From contig JAGCYI010000161.1 in assembly GCA_017960885.1 (NCBI GenBank), positions 1 to 40,784 of the forward strand: a DNA stretch of 40,784 bases, in the 5' to 3' direction. Below the pieces are notes generated by a model. The model had not been told where the DNA came from and searched no databases. It saw only the letters and a program-made list of their open reading frames with translations. The first letter of the stretch is position 1. The number at the start of each line of letters is the position of its first letter. This DNA is from Bacteroidales bacterium. Its GTDB lineage: Bacteria > Bacteroidota > Bacteroidia > Bacteroidales > UBA3824. Shown here piece after piece: positions 8,514 to 15,602 of this stretch. The translations under genes were made by a program, and so were the position numbers.

Positions 8514-9769
8514 TCTGATACTAATGGAAGTTCCCCACCGCTTTCCACATCTCTCAGCCTGCGTTCTATTGCGCGGCTTCTAACTCCCGCAGTGTCAATT
8601 ACATTGGCGGCTTCGGTGAGTTTTTTCTTGGTTTTTTCGAGAATGTCGCCAAAGGTTACAAACTCGGTTTTTACCTGCGAGAGTAGTTTCCACACCTCGC
8701 TGCTGCGTTTTTCGATTGCCAAGGTGCGGAATCCCATTTGAAGGCTCGAAAGGAATGCCGCAAGGTTTGCCGGACCTGTTACTGTTATCTTGTACTCGTT
8801 GCGCAATGCCTCAAAAAGTCCCTGACGGCGGAGAATCTCTGCGTAAAGTCCCTCTGTGGGCACAAACATTATGGCAAAGTCGGTGGTGGCGGGCGGATTT
8901 ATGTATTTGCGGTGAATGTCGGCGGCGTTTTTCTTTATGGCGGCCTCAAACCGTGCCGATTCGCGCTCAATCTCTGTGCCTGTGTCGTAGGCGTCGATGA
9001 GGCGTTGATAGTCTTCGGTGGGGAATTTTGAGTCGATGGGCAAAAGCACAGGTTCGCCGTCGGGGTCGCTGCCGGGCAGTTTTACGGCGTATTCCACACG
9101 CATTTGCGAATCGGGCGACACTGCGGCGTTGGTTACAAATTGCTGTGGCGAAAGTATTTGCGTAAGTATCGCGCCCAACTGCACTTCGCCAAGGTTGCCG
9201 CGGGTCTTTACGTTTGAGAGCACCTTTTTGAGGTCGCCCACGCCGGTTGCCAAGGTCTGCATTTCGCCTAAACCTTTGTGAACCTGTTCGAGACGGTCGC
9301 TGATAAGTTTAAACGAGTCGTTGAAACGTTTTTCGAGTGTCTCTTTTAGTTTGTCGTCTACTAACACTCTGATTTCGTTGAGTTTGGCAGTGTTTTCCTC
9401 GCGTATTTGTTTAAGGTTTTGATCAAGGTCGTCGCGTATCTCTTTTAGACGGTTAGAGAAAAGACCGAGTTGAATTTTCTGGCTCTGCGCCAATCCGTCA
9501 ACAGAGTGGGAGAGACCCTCGCCCATAAGTTTGAACTGAGCGATGTTTTCCATACGGTTTTCGCTTTCGGCGCTGCGGCGTTCTTGTCGGGCTGACTGAA
9601 ATTCCTCGCGTATAATGCGTTCCTGACGGGCTATTTCGGCAGTGAGGGCTTTTACGGTGTCGCTCAGGGCGGTGATTTCTTCGGCAGACTTGTTGTTTTT
9701 TCTTGTGAGTACCAAAATAATGTTGATGATGCAGAATATCAGTACGGTAATGAGTAGTGCGGTTTCCAT
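8510..9769 (-). CDS. rmuC: DNA recombination protein RmuC
   Basis: 419 residues from the ATG at 9769; a TTG eight codons upstream is less likely. There is an N-terminal membrane anchor (METALLITVLIFCIINIILV), then a long coiled coil to about residue 140. The RmuC nuclease-like domain follows, with typical motifs: RGNLGEVQLGAIL, LPIDSKFPTEDYQRL, YINPPATTDFAIMFVPTEG, LSSLQMGFRTLAI. In other bacteria RmuC limits inversions at short inverted repeats and is predicted to be related to restriction endonucleases. The gene converges on the sensor phosphatase, and the two stop codons share the palindrome TTAA (8510-8513). Confidence 0.93.
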   Translation of the reverse strand: METALLITVLIFCIINIILVLTRKNNKSAEEITALSDTVKALTAEIARQERIIREEFQSARQERRSAESENRMENIAQFKLMGEGLSHSVDGLAQSQKIQLGLFSNRLKEIRDDLDQNLKQIREENTAKLNEIRVLVDDKLKETLEKRFNDSFKLISDRLEQVHKGLGEMQTLATGVGDLKKVLSNVKTRGNLGEVQLGAILTQILSPQQFVTNAAVSPDSQMRVEYAVKLPGSDPDGEPVLLPIDSKFPTEDYQRLIDAYDTGTEIERESARFEAAIKKNAADIHRKYINPPATTDFAIMFVPTEGLYAEILRRQGLFEALRNEYKITVTGPANLAAFLSSLQMGFRTLAIEKRSSEVWKLLSQVKTEFVTFGDILEKTKKKLTEAANVIDTAGVRSRAIERRLRDVESGGELPLVSD

Positions 9770-9824
9770 TTGGCGTAAAGTTTGTACAGGCAAAAGTAAT
9801 AATTTTTTTGTAAAAAATAATTAC

Positions 9825-9832
9825 TATCTTTG
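9825..9832 (+). promoter_or_regulatory. Candidate -7 element for the 9864 gene
   Basis: TATCTTTG, an exact TAnnTTTG match followed by CACC, 31 bases before the ATG at 9864. A T-rich tract ending in TTTG (9807-9810) sits upstream with shorter spacing than usual. Confidence 0.6.
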
Positions 9833-9863
9833 CACCGTTATTAAAGTAAAAAATCCGGCACTG

Positions 9864-10406
9864 ATGAAACCGATTAAGATATTAATAGGCATAATGGCAT
9901 TTGTAATCACTTTGGCAGCACATTCGGGCGCAACGGCTCAACTGCACACCAAGGTTTACCTTTCGCCGCGCATTACCCTTGGGTGGTGCTTCTATACCGG
10001 CTTTACATACGGTGTGGATTGCAGCATTGGCCTTTTCAACCTCAAAACCCAAGACCCTGAAATCAACGTACTTATGTCGCCGCAGATTTATTTTGTAAAT
10101 TATAAAAACTCGGTGCAGACGCTTATTTCGTTTAACGTTGCCTTAGAGTCTGATTATTACCGCTTAACGGCAGGAATGGGTCAGGCTGTTACCAAATGGG
10201 GCTTCAAAAACATCAACCACAACAAGGCTTTTGGCTACAATCTTGGACTTGCCCTCAGCACCACCAGCAAATACACCCCGTGGGCAGAGGTAAAATCGTT
10301 TATCCTTCACTCAGGCTATTGGGAATTTTACTCTCGTCCCTACTACCTTTCTGCCGGAGGTTTCTTCCGTCCCGAACCGTATATCATTTACGAAAGAGAT
10401 AATTAA
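9864..10406 (+). CDS. Small exported protein of unknown function, possibly a beta-barrel
   Basis: 180 residues from the ATG at 9864, which directly follows a good -7 element; in-frame codons further upstream run into rmuC and are not used. A signal peptide (MKPIKILIGIMAFVITLAAHSGATAQ) is followed by alternating aromatic/polar stretches (YLSPRITLGWCFYTGFTYGVD; VQTLISFNVALESDYYRL; AFGYNLGLALSTT) that suggest membrane or beta-barrel strands. The C-terminus is not a canonical outer-membrane Phe ending. Family not recognised. It may be a small outer-membrane barrel or a lipocalin-like periplasmic protein. Confidence 0.75.
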   Translation: MKPIKILIGIMAFVITLAAHSGATAQLHTKVYLSPRITLGWCFYTGFTYGVDCSIGLFNLKTQDPEINVLMSPQIYFVNYKNSVQTLISFNVALESDYYRLTAGMGQAVTKWGFKNINHNKAFGYNLGLALSTTSKYTPWAEVKSFILHSGYWEFYSRPYYLSAGGFFRPEPYIIYERDN

Positions 10407-10446
10407 TTCTCGTATTTTTCTTTTTTTTATTACGTGTAAAACCGTA

Positions 10447-10477
10447 TTGCTATTAAATTTTATACGTACGAACTTTG
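10447..10477 (+). promoter_or_regulatory. Candidate promoter for amtB
   Basis: TTG at 10447-10449, 20 bases, then GAACTTTG at 10470-10477, which deviates from TAnnTTTG at its first position. The ATG is 28 bases downstream. No NtrC/sigma-54 element seen. Confidence 0.4.
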
Positions 10478-10505
10478 CGGTATCAATTTACTAACATTTA
10501 CAACA

Positions 10506-11888
10506 ATGAAAAAACGTTACGTAATTTTTACCGCAATTATCGCTCTTATAGCAATTATGGGCTATGTAGTGCCCGAAGAATCAGGTATTTGGGAATTAAG
10601 CGACAATATCTCCACCGCCGACATTGCGTGGATGATTACCGCCACAATTTTTGTGCTAATGATGACACCCGGTCTGTCGTTTTTTTACGGCGGAATGGTA
10701 CGCAAAAAAAATGTTATCTCTACCATTCTGCAATCTATTATAGCAATGGGAGTTATCAGCGTCCTTTGGGTCTTTGTGGGATTTTCGCTCAGTTTTGGCG
10801 AAGACCTCGGCGGACTTGGCATTATCGGCAATCCTTCTACTTATCTAATGTTTCATAATGTGGGAGGCGCTGCCACCGACAATCTTTCTATGCAACTCGG
10901 ACTCACTATTCCACTTGCGCTTTATGCTTTGTTTCAGATGAAATTCGCCATCATAACTCCCTCTTTGATAACGGGTTCGTTTGCCGAAAGGGTAAGATTT
11001 TCGTCGTATATGGTTTTTATGGCTCTGTTCTGCATTTTTGTCTACTGCCCCTTGGCTCACATGACTTGGCATCCCGACGGACTTTTTGCTAAAATGCACG
11101 TAAAGGACTTTGCAGGAGGTATCACGGTGCACGCTTCGAGTGGTGTGGCTGCTTTGGTGGGCGCAATTTTTCTCGGACGTCGCAAGGAAAAGAAAGCCGA
11201 GCCTGCCAACGTTCCCTACGTTATTCTCGGTGCTGTCCTCTTGTGGTTGGGATGGTTTGGTTTCAACGCCGGAAGTTCGCTTCACGCCGACGGAATGGCT
11301 GTAAAGGCGTTTCTCAATACCAACACAGCCGCTGCTACTGCGATGCTCTTGTGGGTTTTCTTGGATTGTCTTACAGGTCGCAAACCTTCGGCAATGGGTG
11401 CTGCCATAGGCGGAGTGCTTGGTCTTGTGGCAATTACACCGTCGGCAGGATGGGTTTCTATCGGCGACAGCATCACTATTGCTGTCATCACCACATTGGT
11501 TTCTAACTTGGCTTGCCATTGGAAAAGCCGCACCTCGGTCGACGATGCTCTTGATGTATTTCCTACCCACGGCGTTGGCGGTATTGTGGGAACCGCCCTC
11601 TCAGGCGTGTTTGTCTACAAATACGAATCGGATATCCTTGCCGCAGAAGGAGTTACGCATCTGCATTTTTTCTTTAATCACGTAATAGCCCTTGCCATTG
11701 TGTTTGTGTACACATTTTTGGTAACCTACGGACTTTACTACCTCACCAACAAGATGATACCGATGCGCGTAAGCGAAGAAGACGAGCACATTGGTCTTGA
11801 CATCTCGCAGCACGACGAGCACTACGGCCGTCCCGAAGTAGGCAAACGCGAACTCGCCGAATATTACAGCGAAAAACACGAGGAGTAA
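10506..11888 (+). CDS. amtB: Ammonium transporter AmtB
   Basis: 460-residue inner-membrane ammonium channel of the Amt/Rh family with the expected eleven or so helices, preceded by an N-terminal hydrophobic segment as in other Amt precursors. The pore residues are present: the twin histidines His209 (DFAGGITVHASSGVAAL) and His355 (FPTHGVGGIVGTAL), the FFYGGMVRKKN signature, and Phe-rich gate segments (ALFQMKFA). The cytosolic C-terminal tail is charged (DEHIGLDISQHDEHYGRPEVGKRELAEYY) and contains the GLD..HGE-like region that binds the PII protein GlnK, here with HDEHYG. No glnK gene is next to it, unlike the usual glnK-amtB pairing. Downstream genes are unrelated. Confidence 0.96.
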   Translation: MKKRYVIFTAIIALIAIMGYVVPEESGIWELSDNISTADIAWMITATIFVLMMTPGLSFFYGGMVRKKNVISTILQSIIAMGVISVLWVFVGFSLSFGEDLGGLGIIGNPSTYLMFHNVGGAATDNLSMQLGLTIPLALYALFQMKFAIITPSLITGSFAERVRFSSYMVFMALFCIFVYCPLAHMTWHPDGLFAKMHVKDFAGGITVHASSGVAALVGAIFLGRRKEKKAEPANVPYVILGAVLLWLGWFGFNAGSSLHADGMAVKAFLNTNTAAATAMLLWVFLDCLTGRKPSAMGAAIGGVLGLVAITPSAGWVSIGDSITIAVITTLVSNLACHWKSRTSVDDALDVFPTHGVGGIVGTALSGVFVYKYESDILAAEGVTHLHFFFNHVIALAIVFVYTFLVTYGLYYLTNKMIPMRVSEEDEHIGLDISQHDEHYGRPEVGKRELAEYYSEKHEE

Positions 11889-11935
11889 GGGGGAAAATTA
11901 ATTTCTAATTAATACTGTTTTTTCGAGTTTTTTAC

Positions 11936-11943
11936 TAACTTTG
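11936..11943 (+). promoter_or_regulatory. Candidate -7 element for the protease pair
   Basis: TAACTTTG, exact TAnnTTTG match, 26 bases before the ATG at 11969. No good -33 TTTG at the usual spacing. Confidence 0.5.
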
Positions 11944-11968
11944 CCAAGTGATTAAACGTTAATCTATT

Positions 11969-12163
11969 ATGATGGCATTAATTGATAAAGATGGTAATGT
12001 GTTGCTCGAAAGAGAGAAACCTCGTCCTGATGGTTCGAGAAAATCCATTGTGCGCATACGAAAAATATCCAAGAGGAAGGGTAATTCTGTTCGTCCTCAG
12101 TTGATGAGCAAGGAGGATTTCTTTCAAAAGGTTATTAAAACTTCTGATAATGGCGAAGTTTAA
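11969..12163 (+). CDS. Small basic protein paired with a retropepsin-like protease
   Basis: 64 residues (62-63 if the second ATG at 11972 is used). It begins MALIDKDGNVLLEREKPRPDG and is rich in Lys/Arg in the middle (RKSIVRIRKISKRKGNS). There is no signal peptide or membrane segment. I do not recognise a family. Its last 14 bases overlap the start of the protease gene in another frame, so the two are almost certainly co-translated. It could be a regulator, adaptor, inhibitor or natural substrate of the protease; a toxin-antitoxin-like arrangement is one possibility. A promoter-like TAACTTTG lies just upstream. Confidence 0.65.
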   Translation: MMALIDKDGNVLLEREKPRPDGSRKSIVRIRKISKRKGNSVRPQLMSKEDFFQKVIKTSDNGEV

Positions 12164-12560
12164 AAAGGAGTTCCCCGACATTGTAGAAACAATTACCACC
12201 GATTGTGATATTTTTTCGTCGGATGGGCGTAAGTTCCATACCGACAACGCTATGTGGGATACAGGCGCCGACAACACTGTGATTTCTAAACGTGTTGTTG
12301 AAGGTCTTGGACTTACACCTTATAACCAAGGAAGTATTGCAGGAATTGGTGGCGTTAGTGATTCAAATGTCTATCTAGTTCATATTCTGTTACCGTCAGG
12401 CGATTGTGTTACCAACGTGGAGGTGATGGAGAATGATTTTTACGATTATGATGTCATTATAGGAATGGACATTATTATGTTCGGCGACTTTTTAATCACC
12501 AACACCAACGATAAAACCGTTTTCCAATTCAGAACCCCTTCTGAGGGTGGAGTGTTGTAA
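12150..12560 (+). CDS. Retropepsin-like aspartic protease (clan AA)
   Basis: 136-residue single-domain protein. The catalytic loop is Asp37-Thr-Gly-Ala in AMWDTGADNTVIS. The second half-lobe signature is DVIIGMDIIMFGDFLIT around residues 101-117, equivalent to the hydrophobic-hydrophobic-Gly-x-Asp motif of retroviral proteases. With only one DTG motif it would have to work as a homodimer. No signal peptide, so cytoplasmic. Such small proteases occur sporadically in bacteria with mostly unknown substrates. It is translationally coupled to the 64-residue gene and followed directly by a repeat array. Family call good, role unknown. Confidence 0.8.
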   Translation: MAKFKKEFPDIVETITTDCDIFSSDGRKFHTDNAMWDTGADNTVISKRVVEGLGLTPYNQGSIAGIGGVSDSNVYLVHILLPSGDCVTNVEVMENDFYDYDVIIGMDIIMFGDFLITNTNDKTVFQFRTPSEGGVL

Positions 12561-12580
12561 TTTATTAACTGCATCCCTTT

Positions 12581-12780
12581 GTCAAAAATCTCAAAATGTT
12601 TTTGCCTTAAAATGTCAAAAATCTCAAAATGTTTGTATATTTTTCTCCTATTTGTCAAAAATCTCAAAATGTTTTTGCCCGAAAATGTCAAAAATCTCAA
12701 AATGTTTGCCCGATTTTGTCTGTTTTGTCAAAAATCTCAAAATGTTTTTACCTAAAAGTGTCAAAAATCTCAAAATGTTT
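12581..12780 (+). repeat. Array of six identical 21-bp repeats with alternating 12/19-bp spacers
   Basis: Copies start at 12581, 12614, 12654, 12687, 12727 and 12760. Each contains TCAAAAATCTCAAAATG preceded by G and followed by TTT. Start-to-start distances alternate 33, 40, 33, 40, 33, so the array is really a 73-bp higher-order unit repeated almost three times. The 12-bp spacers resemble each other (TTGCCTTAAAAT, TTGCCCGAAAAT, TTACCTAAAAGT); the 19-bp spacers are less alike. Within a copy CAAAAA and TTTTTG can form a weak hairpin. Not CRISPR-like in spacer length or diversity. It fills most of the gap between the protease gene and the terminator at 12897. Confidence 0.93.
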
Positions 12781-12896
12781 GCTGATTTTGGATTTTTTAA
12801 TAAATATGTTGCCTAATGAAATATCAGTGCTGAAAAATTATGGAGTATAAAAAGAGACAGGGGTAACGCTAAGGGTGAGGAGAATAGAAATATAAT

Positions 12897-12940
12897 AAAC
12901 AGACTGATACATTGAAATTTGTATCAGTCTGTTTTGTTTT
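12897..12940. terminator. Bidirectional intrinsic terminator
   Basis: A 14-bp perfect stem, AAACAGACTGATAC (12897-12910) with GTATCAGTCTGTTT (12921-12934), has a 10-base loop and is followed by T-rich sequence. It sits between the rightward protease/repeat region and the leftward 12952-14400 gene and can serve both. Confidence 0.85.
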
Positions 12941-12951
12941 AAATGTCTGTT

Positions 12952-14400
12952 TTATTTTTTACTTTGTATTATTGCTTTATAATTTCCACTTGTATATGCA
13001 TCGAAAAAGTCAGATTTTTCGTCTATCCAATCTACATCTATGGCATCTGTAAATTTTTCATACCTATGATAAAAATATTTGCTTCCATTTTTTGTGTATT
13101 CCTTCTTCATTGCATTGTTAGAATTAATGAAAGTATTAAGAATTGTTATATAATATGGTTTTCCTTTCCTTTGTTTTGCAAATTCTAATAATTCTTCTCT
13201 TTTTGCATTTAGTGAAGATGTATTTTGGCTTGGGTCAAGAAAATCTATTTGTGCAATTATTGGTTTACTTTTTTCCATATATTCAAGGTCATTTCGTTTG
13301 TTTAGTTCTTCTTGTTCTTTTTGTTTAACAAGAGCAATGGAATCGTTTATCCTGCGCTCTTCAACCTTTGCTATGGAATCTTTGATTGCTTGTTCTTTTT
13401 TCTGTTGTGCTTCTTTTCCTTTCGTAATCAAATCATCATATGCCTGTTTGTAACTAAAAACATATCCTTTTAACGGGGTAAGTTCAATTCCTAAATCATC
13501 AAAATTATACGTAACATCTTTAACTGCATTCCATCTTTCTTTGTTGTCGAATAGTGTTTTTTCCCCATTATACTTAATCACGAATGCACTGGGGCAAAAT
13601 GATGCATCTTCATCATCTATATAACAAATGTCCCAATAATAGTACCACATTTGCAATTTTTGTTTTCCTCGACTTTCGAATCCGGCTCCACCTTCATAAA
13701 GTTGTAAATCATCAGAATTAAGTGTAATATTGTATTTTATGTTTTGAGCATCTTGTGGAGATAGTTTAAAATCATGTGATATGCCATTTTTGCCTGATTT
13801 GTCTTTGAAATAAATTTTCAATTCTTCTTTATCGGCATTATAATTTCCAAAATCAAGATACCAATAATTTTTATCAAGTTCTTTTTGAATAGCCCAAATC
13901 ATGATGCTATCAAATACTCTTCGCGATTGATTTTTTAAACGATTGTCCCATTGAGCCGTTGTTTCAAATTCCCCTTTATTTGTCCAATTAAGGAACTGTC
14001 TTGCACCTTCCCATTTAACCTTTCCGTATGGTACTCTCATTTCTGTGTTTACTTTATACATCATTTTATCGTCTTCTCTCATAAGTGATTTGGCAGCCTC
14101 AAACTCGGCTTTCATCTTATTTCTGAGGTCTTCAATTTTTGTTGGATATTTGAGCATATAGTTTAGTTCGGCAGCCGCGAATGCGGTTTCGGTACGAGCA
14201 GATTCATAATCGTACGGATACAAACCCGCTAATACATATGTGTTAAACACGTTTTCCAATTCTGCCGGAGATATTGTGCCCGCAGAAATTATTCTCATAT
14301 ATTTTTTGTAAATCTCGAAACACTTAGTTTGATAAGGTGATTGAGCAAATGATGCAATGCACATTAGCATCGTTAACGATAGTAAAGTAATCTTTTTCAT
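12952..14400 (-). CDS. Exported protein of unknown function with a charged coiled-coil segment
   Basis: 482 residues with a signal peptide (MKKITLLSLTMLMCIASFAQ). The mature part has no family I recognise. Residues about 330-390 form a Lys/Glu-rich helix with repeated 'KDSIAKVEERRINDSIALVKQKEQEELNKR'-type heptads (shown here only in part: KDSIAKVEE, NDSIALVKQ), a style common in Bacteroidetes periplasmic proteins. The N-terminal third is helix-rich, and the middle (about 190-310) is beta-like (YLDFGNYNADKEELKIYFKD). It is monocistronic and transcribed away from the HTH gene at 14745. A weak -7 match, TACCTTTA (14453-14460, minus strand), lies upstream. AT-richer than its neighbours. Confidence 0.78.
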   Translation of the reverse strand: MKKITLLSLTMLMCIASFAQSPYQTKCFEIYKKYMRIISAGTISPAELENVFNTYVLAGLYPYDYESARTETAFAAAELNYMLKYPTKIEDLRNKMKAEFEAAKSLMREDDKMMYKVNTEMRVPYGKVKWEGARQFLNWTNKGEFETTAQWDNRLKNQSRRVFDSIMIWAIQKELDKNYWYLDFGNYNADKEELKIYFKDKSGKNGISHDFKLSPQDAQNIKYNITLNSDDLQLYEGGAGFESRGKQKLQMWYYYWDICYIDDEDASFCPSAFVIKYNGEKTLFDNKERWNAVKDVTYNFDDLGIELTPLKGYVFSYKQAYDDLITKGKEAQQKKEQAIKDSIAKVEERRINDSIALVKQKEQEELNKRNDLEYMEKSKPIIAQIDFLDPSQNTSSLNAKREELLEFAKQRKGKPYYITILNTFINSNNAMKKEYTKNGSKYFYHRYEKFTDAIDVDWIDEKSDFFDAYTSGNYKAIIQSKK

Positions 14401-14505
14401 AGTATTGCGTTTTTTAATTATAAATATAAATTATGGATATAAATTGTTTTTGTAAAGGTACGACCTAATTTGAATCATATAACTAAATTTGTGTCGCAAC
14501 TTTTT

Positions 14506-14745
14506 CTACATATCTGTCGCATCTTTTACGACATAGTCCATATTTCTCGCCAATTCGTTAAAAAAATTATGTTTTAATGCACGACTTATGCGTTTAAGAA
14601 GTTCAATGTCGATATACTGACGGTTGAATATGTTATAACAGTTAGTACGGTCGCATTTGATGATATCTGCAAGCCAAGTAACGGAGCGTTTTTGCCTATT
14701 TAGTTCCTGTCGAATTAATTTGCCGAGATGTATTTCTGATTCCAT
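14506..14745 (-). CDS. Small HTH (XRE-like) DNA-binding protein
   Basis: 79 residues. The pattern LGKLIRQELNRQKRSVTWLADIIKCDRTNCYNIF fits a helix-turn-helix of the lambda repressor/XRE type, with recognition helix around residues 30-42; positions 46-62 (IDIELLKRISRALKHNFF) match the closing helices. Short HTH proteins of this kind are common in Bacteroidales; targets unknown. Its start lies about 20 bases downstream (minus strand) of a 200-bp sequence with two alternative folds including a terminator-like hairpin, so expression may be attenuated. It has no toxin-like neighbour. Confidence 0.8.
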   Translation of the reverse strand: MESEIHLGKLIRQELNRQKRSVTWLADIIKCDRTNCYNIFNRQYIDIELLKRISRALKHNFFNELARNMDYVVKDATDM

Positions 14746-14765
14746 AATATCAATAGGTTAATTGT

Positions 14766-14967
14766 AGGCTTACTCTTTTATAATCAACAAAAAAGGCGTT
14801 CACCGTTTCGTTGTTTACTTATTATTTTAGTGGGTATCGCCAAACACCTTGAACACTAATAAGCACGAAACGGCTCACGCCACTATGTGCGTGAACCTAA
14901 TCGCTTACTTATCCCTGTGTTCAAAATTTGGCGAATTTTACTAAAAAGGAATAAGAGCGTAAAGCCC
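14766..14967 (-). promoter_or_regulatory. Candidate two-state RNA leader (or small structured mobile element) upstream of the HTH gene
   Basis: Read on the minus strand, three arms compete. Fold 1 pairs 14917-14946 with 14825-14856 (TTTGGCG/CGCCAAA, GTGTTCAA/TTGAACAC, ACTAAAA/TTTTAGT). This encloses a small hairpin GGTTCACGC/GCGTGAGCC (14889-14897 with 14872-14880, one G-U). Fold 2 pairs 14865-14882 with 14795-14811 (GGCGT-gag-CCGTTTCGT with ACGAAACGG-tga-ACGCC), plus CTTATTA/TAATAAG, and ends in T6: an intrinsic terminator. Both folds need the same segments, so they exclude each other. Outer segments 14951-14967 and 14766-14781 are also complementary. No open reading frame of note lies within. 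Mobile-element or recombination-site explanations remain possible. Confidence 0.6.
14789..14882 (-). terminator. Terminator-like hairpin inside the structured leader
   Basis: On the minus strand a stem of 5 + 9 bp with a 3-base internal mismatch (14872-14882 / 14795-14804, continuing into 14865-14871 / 14805-14811) is closed by a 7-bp inner stem and a 32-base loop. It is followed directly by six T (14794-14789). The loop sequence is itself complementary to 14917-14946. Confidence 0.65.
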
Positions 14968-15140
14968 AATGATTTAATATGTTATATTTATTTTATTTCT
15001 GTTTCGTATATTTGTTTTTATTTGCCGTAAATATAAATAAAAAGGTAAGTAACGACAATAGAACAGAAGAAAATTTTTGTTTCTATTTATTATAAGGCGT
15101 GTTTTGTTCATCTGATTTCCTCTCAATTAATCATATTTCA

Positions 15141-15171
15141 TTTGTGGATTAAAATAAAATATGTATATTCG
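15141..15171 (+). promoter_or_regulatory. Candidate promoter for the 15194 HTH gene
   Basis: TTTG at 15141-15144, exactly 19 bases, then TATATTCG at 15164-15171 (one mismatch from TAnnTTTG). The ATG is 22 bases downstream. A second exact TATATTTG occurs at 15007-15014. The rest of 14968-15140 is AT-rich with no gene seen. Confidence 0.55.
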
Positions 15172-15193
15172 TCTCAATAAAAAAAAACGATAA

Positions 15194-15532
15194 ATGATGA
15201 AAGAGATAGGCGGCATTAAGTTTTACGACTTTGAGGAAATTCTCGAAGAACATTACGGAAAAATTGGTACTCCAAAACGCGATAAGTTTGAGCATAGCGT
15301 TGACGAATCGGTACGTGCATACAAATTGGGTGAAGCCGTTAAAAAAGCAAGACTCGCACAAAATCTCACACAGGAGCAACTTGGAGAAAAAGTTGGTGTA
15401 AAAAAAGCACAAATATCACGTGTTGAAAAAGGCAGATGTATGTCTCTTACCACCATCTCACGTATTTTTAGGGCAATGAGTATCCCTCTTACTATTGAGA
15501 TAGGAAATATGGATAAGTTGGCTATGTGGTAA
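15194..15532 (+). CDS. XRE-family HTH regulator, HigA/antitoxin-like
   Basis: 112 residues (a second ATG follows directly). The C-terminal half is a typical HTH_3 domain: LGEAVKKARLAQNLTQEQLGEKVGVKKAQISRVEKG (about residues 46-81), then SLTTISRIFRAMSIPLTIEIG. The N-terminal half (MKEIGGIKFYDFEEILEEHYGKIGTPKRDKFEHSVDES) resembles antitoxins of HigBA/RelBE-like pairs that act on a ribonuclease toxin. No toxin gene lies on either side: upstream is 450 bp without a gene and downstream is tsaC. So it is a solitary antitoxin-like regulator or the survivor of a lost pair. It has its own promoter. Confidence 0.85.
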   Translation: MMKEIGGIKFYDFEEILEEHYGKIGTPKRDKFEHSVDESVRAYKLGEAVKKARLAQNLTQEQLGEKVGVKKAQISRVEKGRCMSLTTISRIFRAMSIPLTIEIGNMDKLAMW

Positions 15533-15548
15533 ATTCTTCCCTCATAAT

Positions 15549-15579
15549 TTTGCTATTAACAGCATTATTTCTACCTTTG
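15549..15579 (+). promoter_or_regulatory. Promoter for tsaC-prfB
   Basis: TTTG at 15549-15552, 19 bases, TACCTTTG at 15572-15579: both elements match the Bacteroidetes sigma-70 consensus at standard spacing. The ATG is 24 bases downstream. Confidence 0.7.
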
Positions 15580-15602
15580 CTCCAAAATTTATTTAACCAA
15601 CT

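Noticed and set aside
10845..11570. 241-residue minus-strand frame
   Set aside because: It lies wholly inside amtB, whose protein is highly conserved; the product is Ser/His/Arg-rich with no recognisable motif.
12581..12780. CRISPR array
   Set aside because: Spacers alternate between 12 and 19 bp and the 12-bp ones resemble one another; no cas genes nearby.
12547..12850. Coding frames running through the 21-bp repeats
   Set aside because: Several frames stay open only because the AT-rich repeats lack stops; products are simple repeats with no start context, and the frames disagree between repeat units.
14766..14967. Retron msr-msd RNA
   Set aside because: Outer inverted repeats and a long inner hairpin are suggestive, but no reverse transcriptase gene is present in the window.
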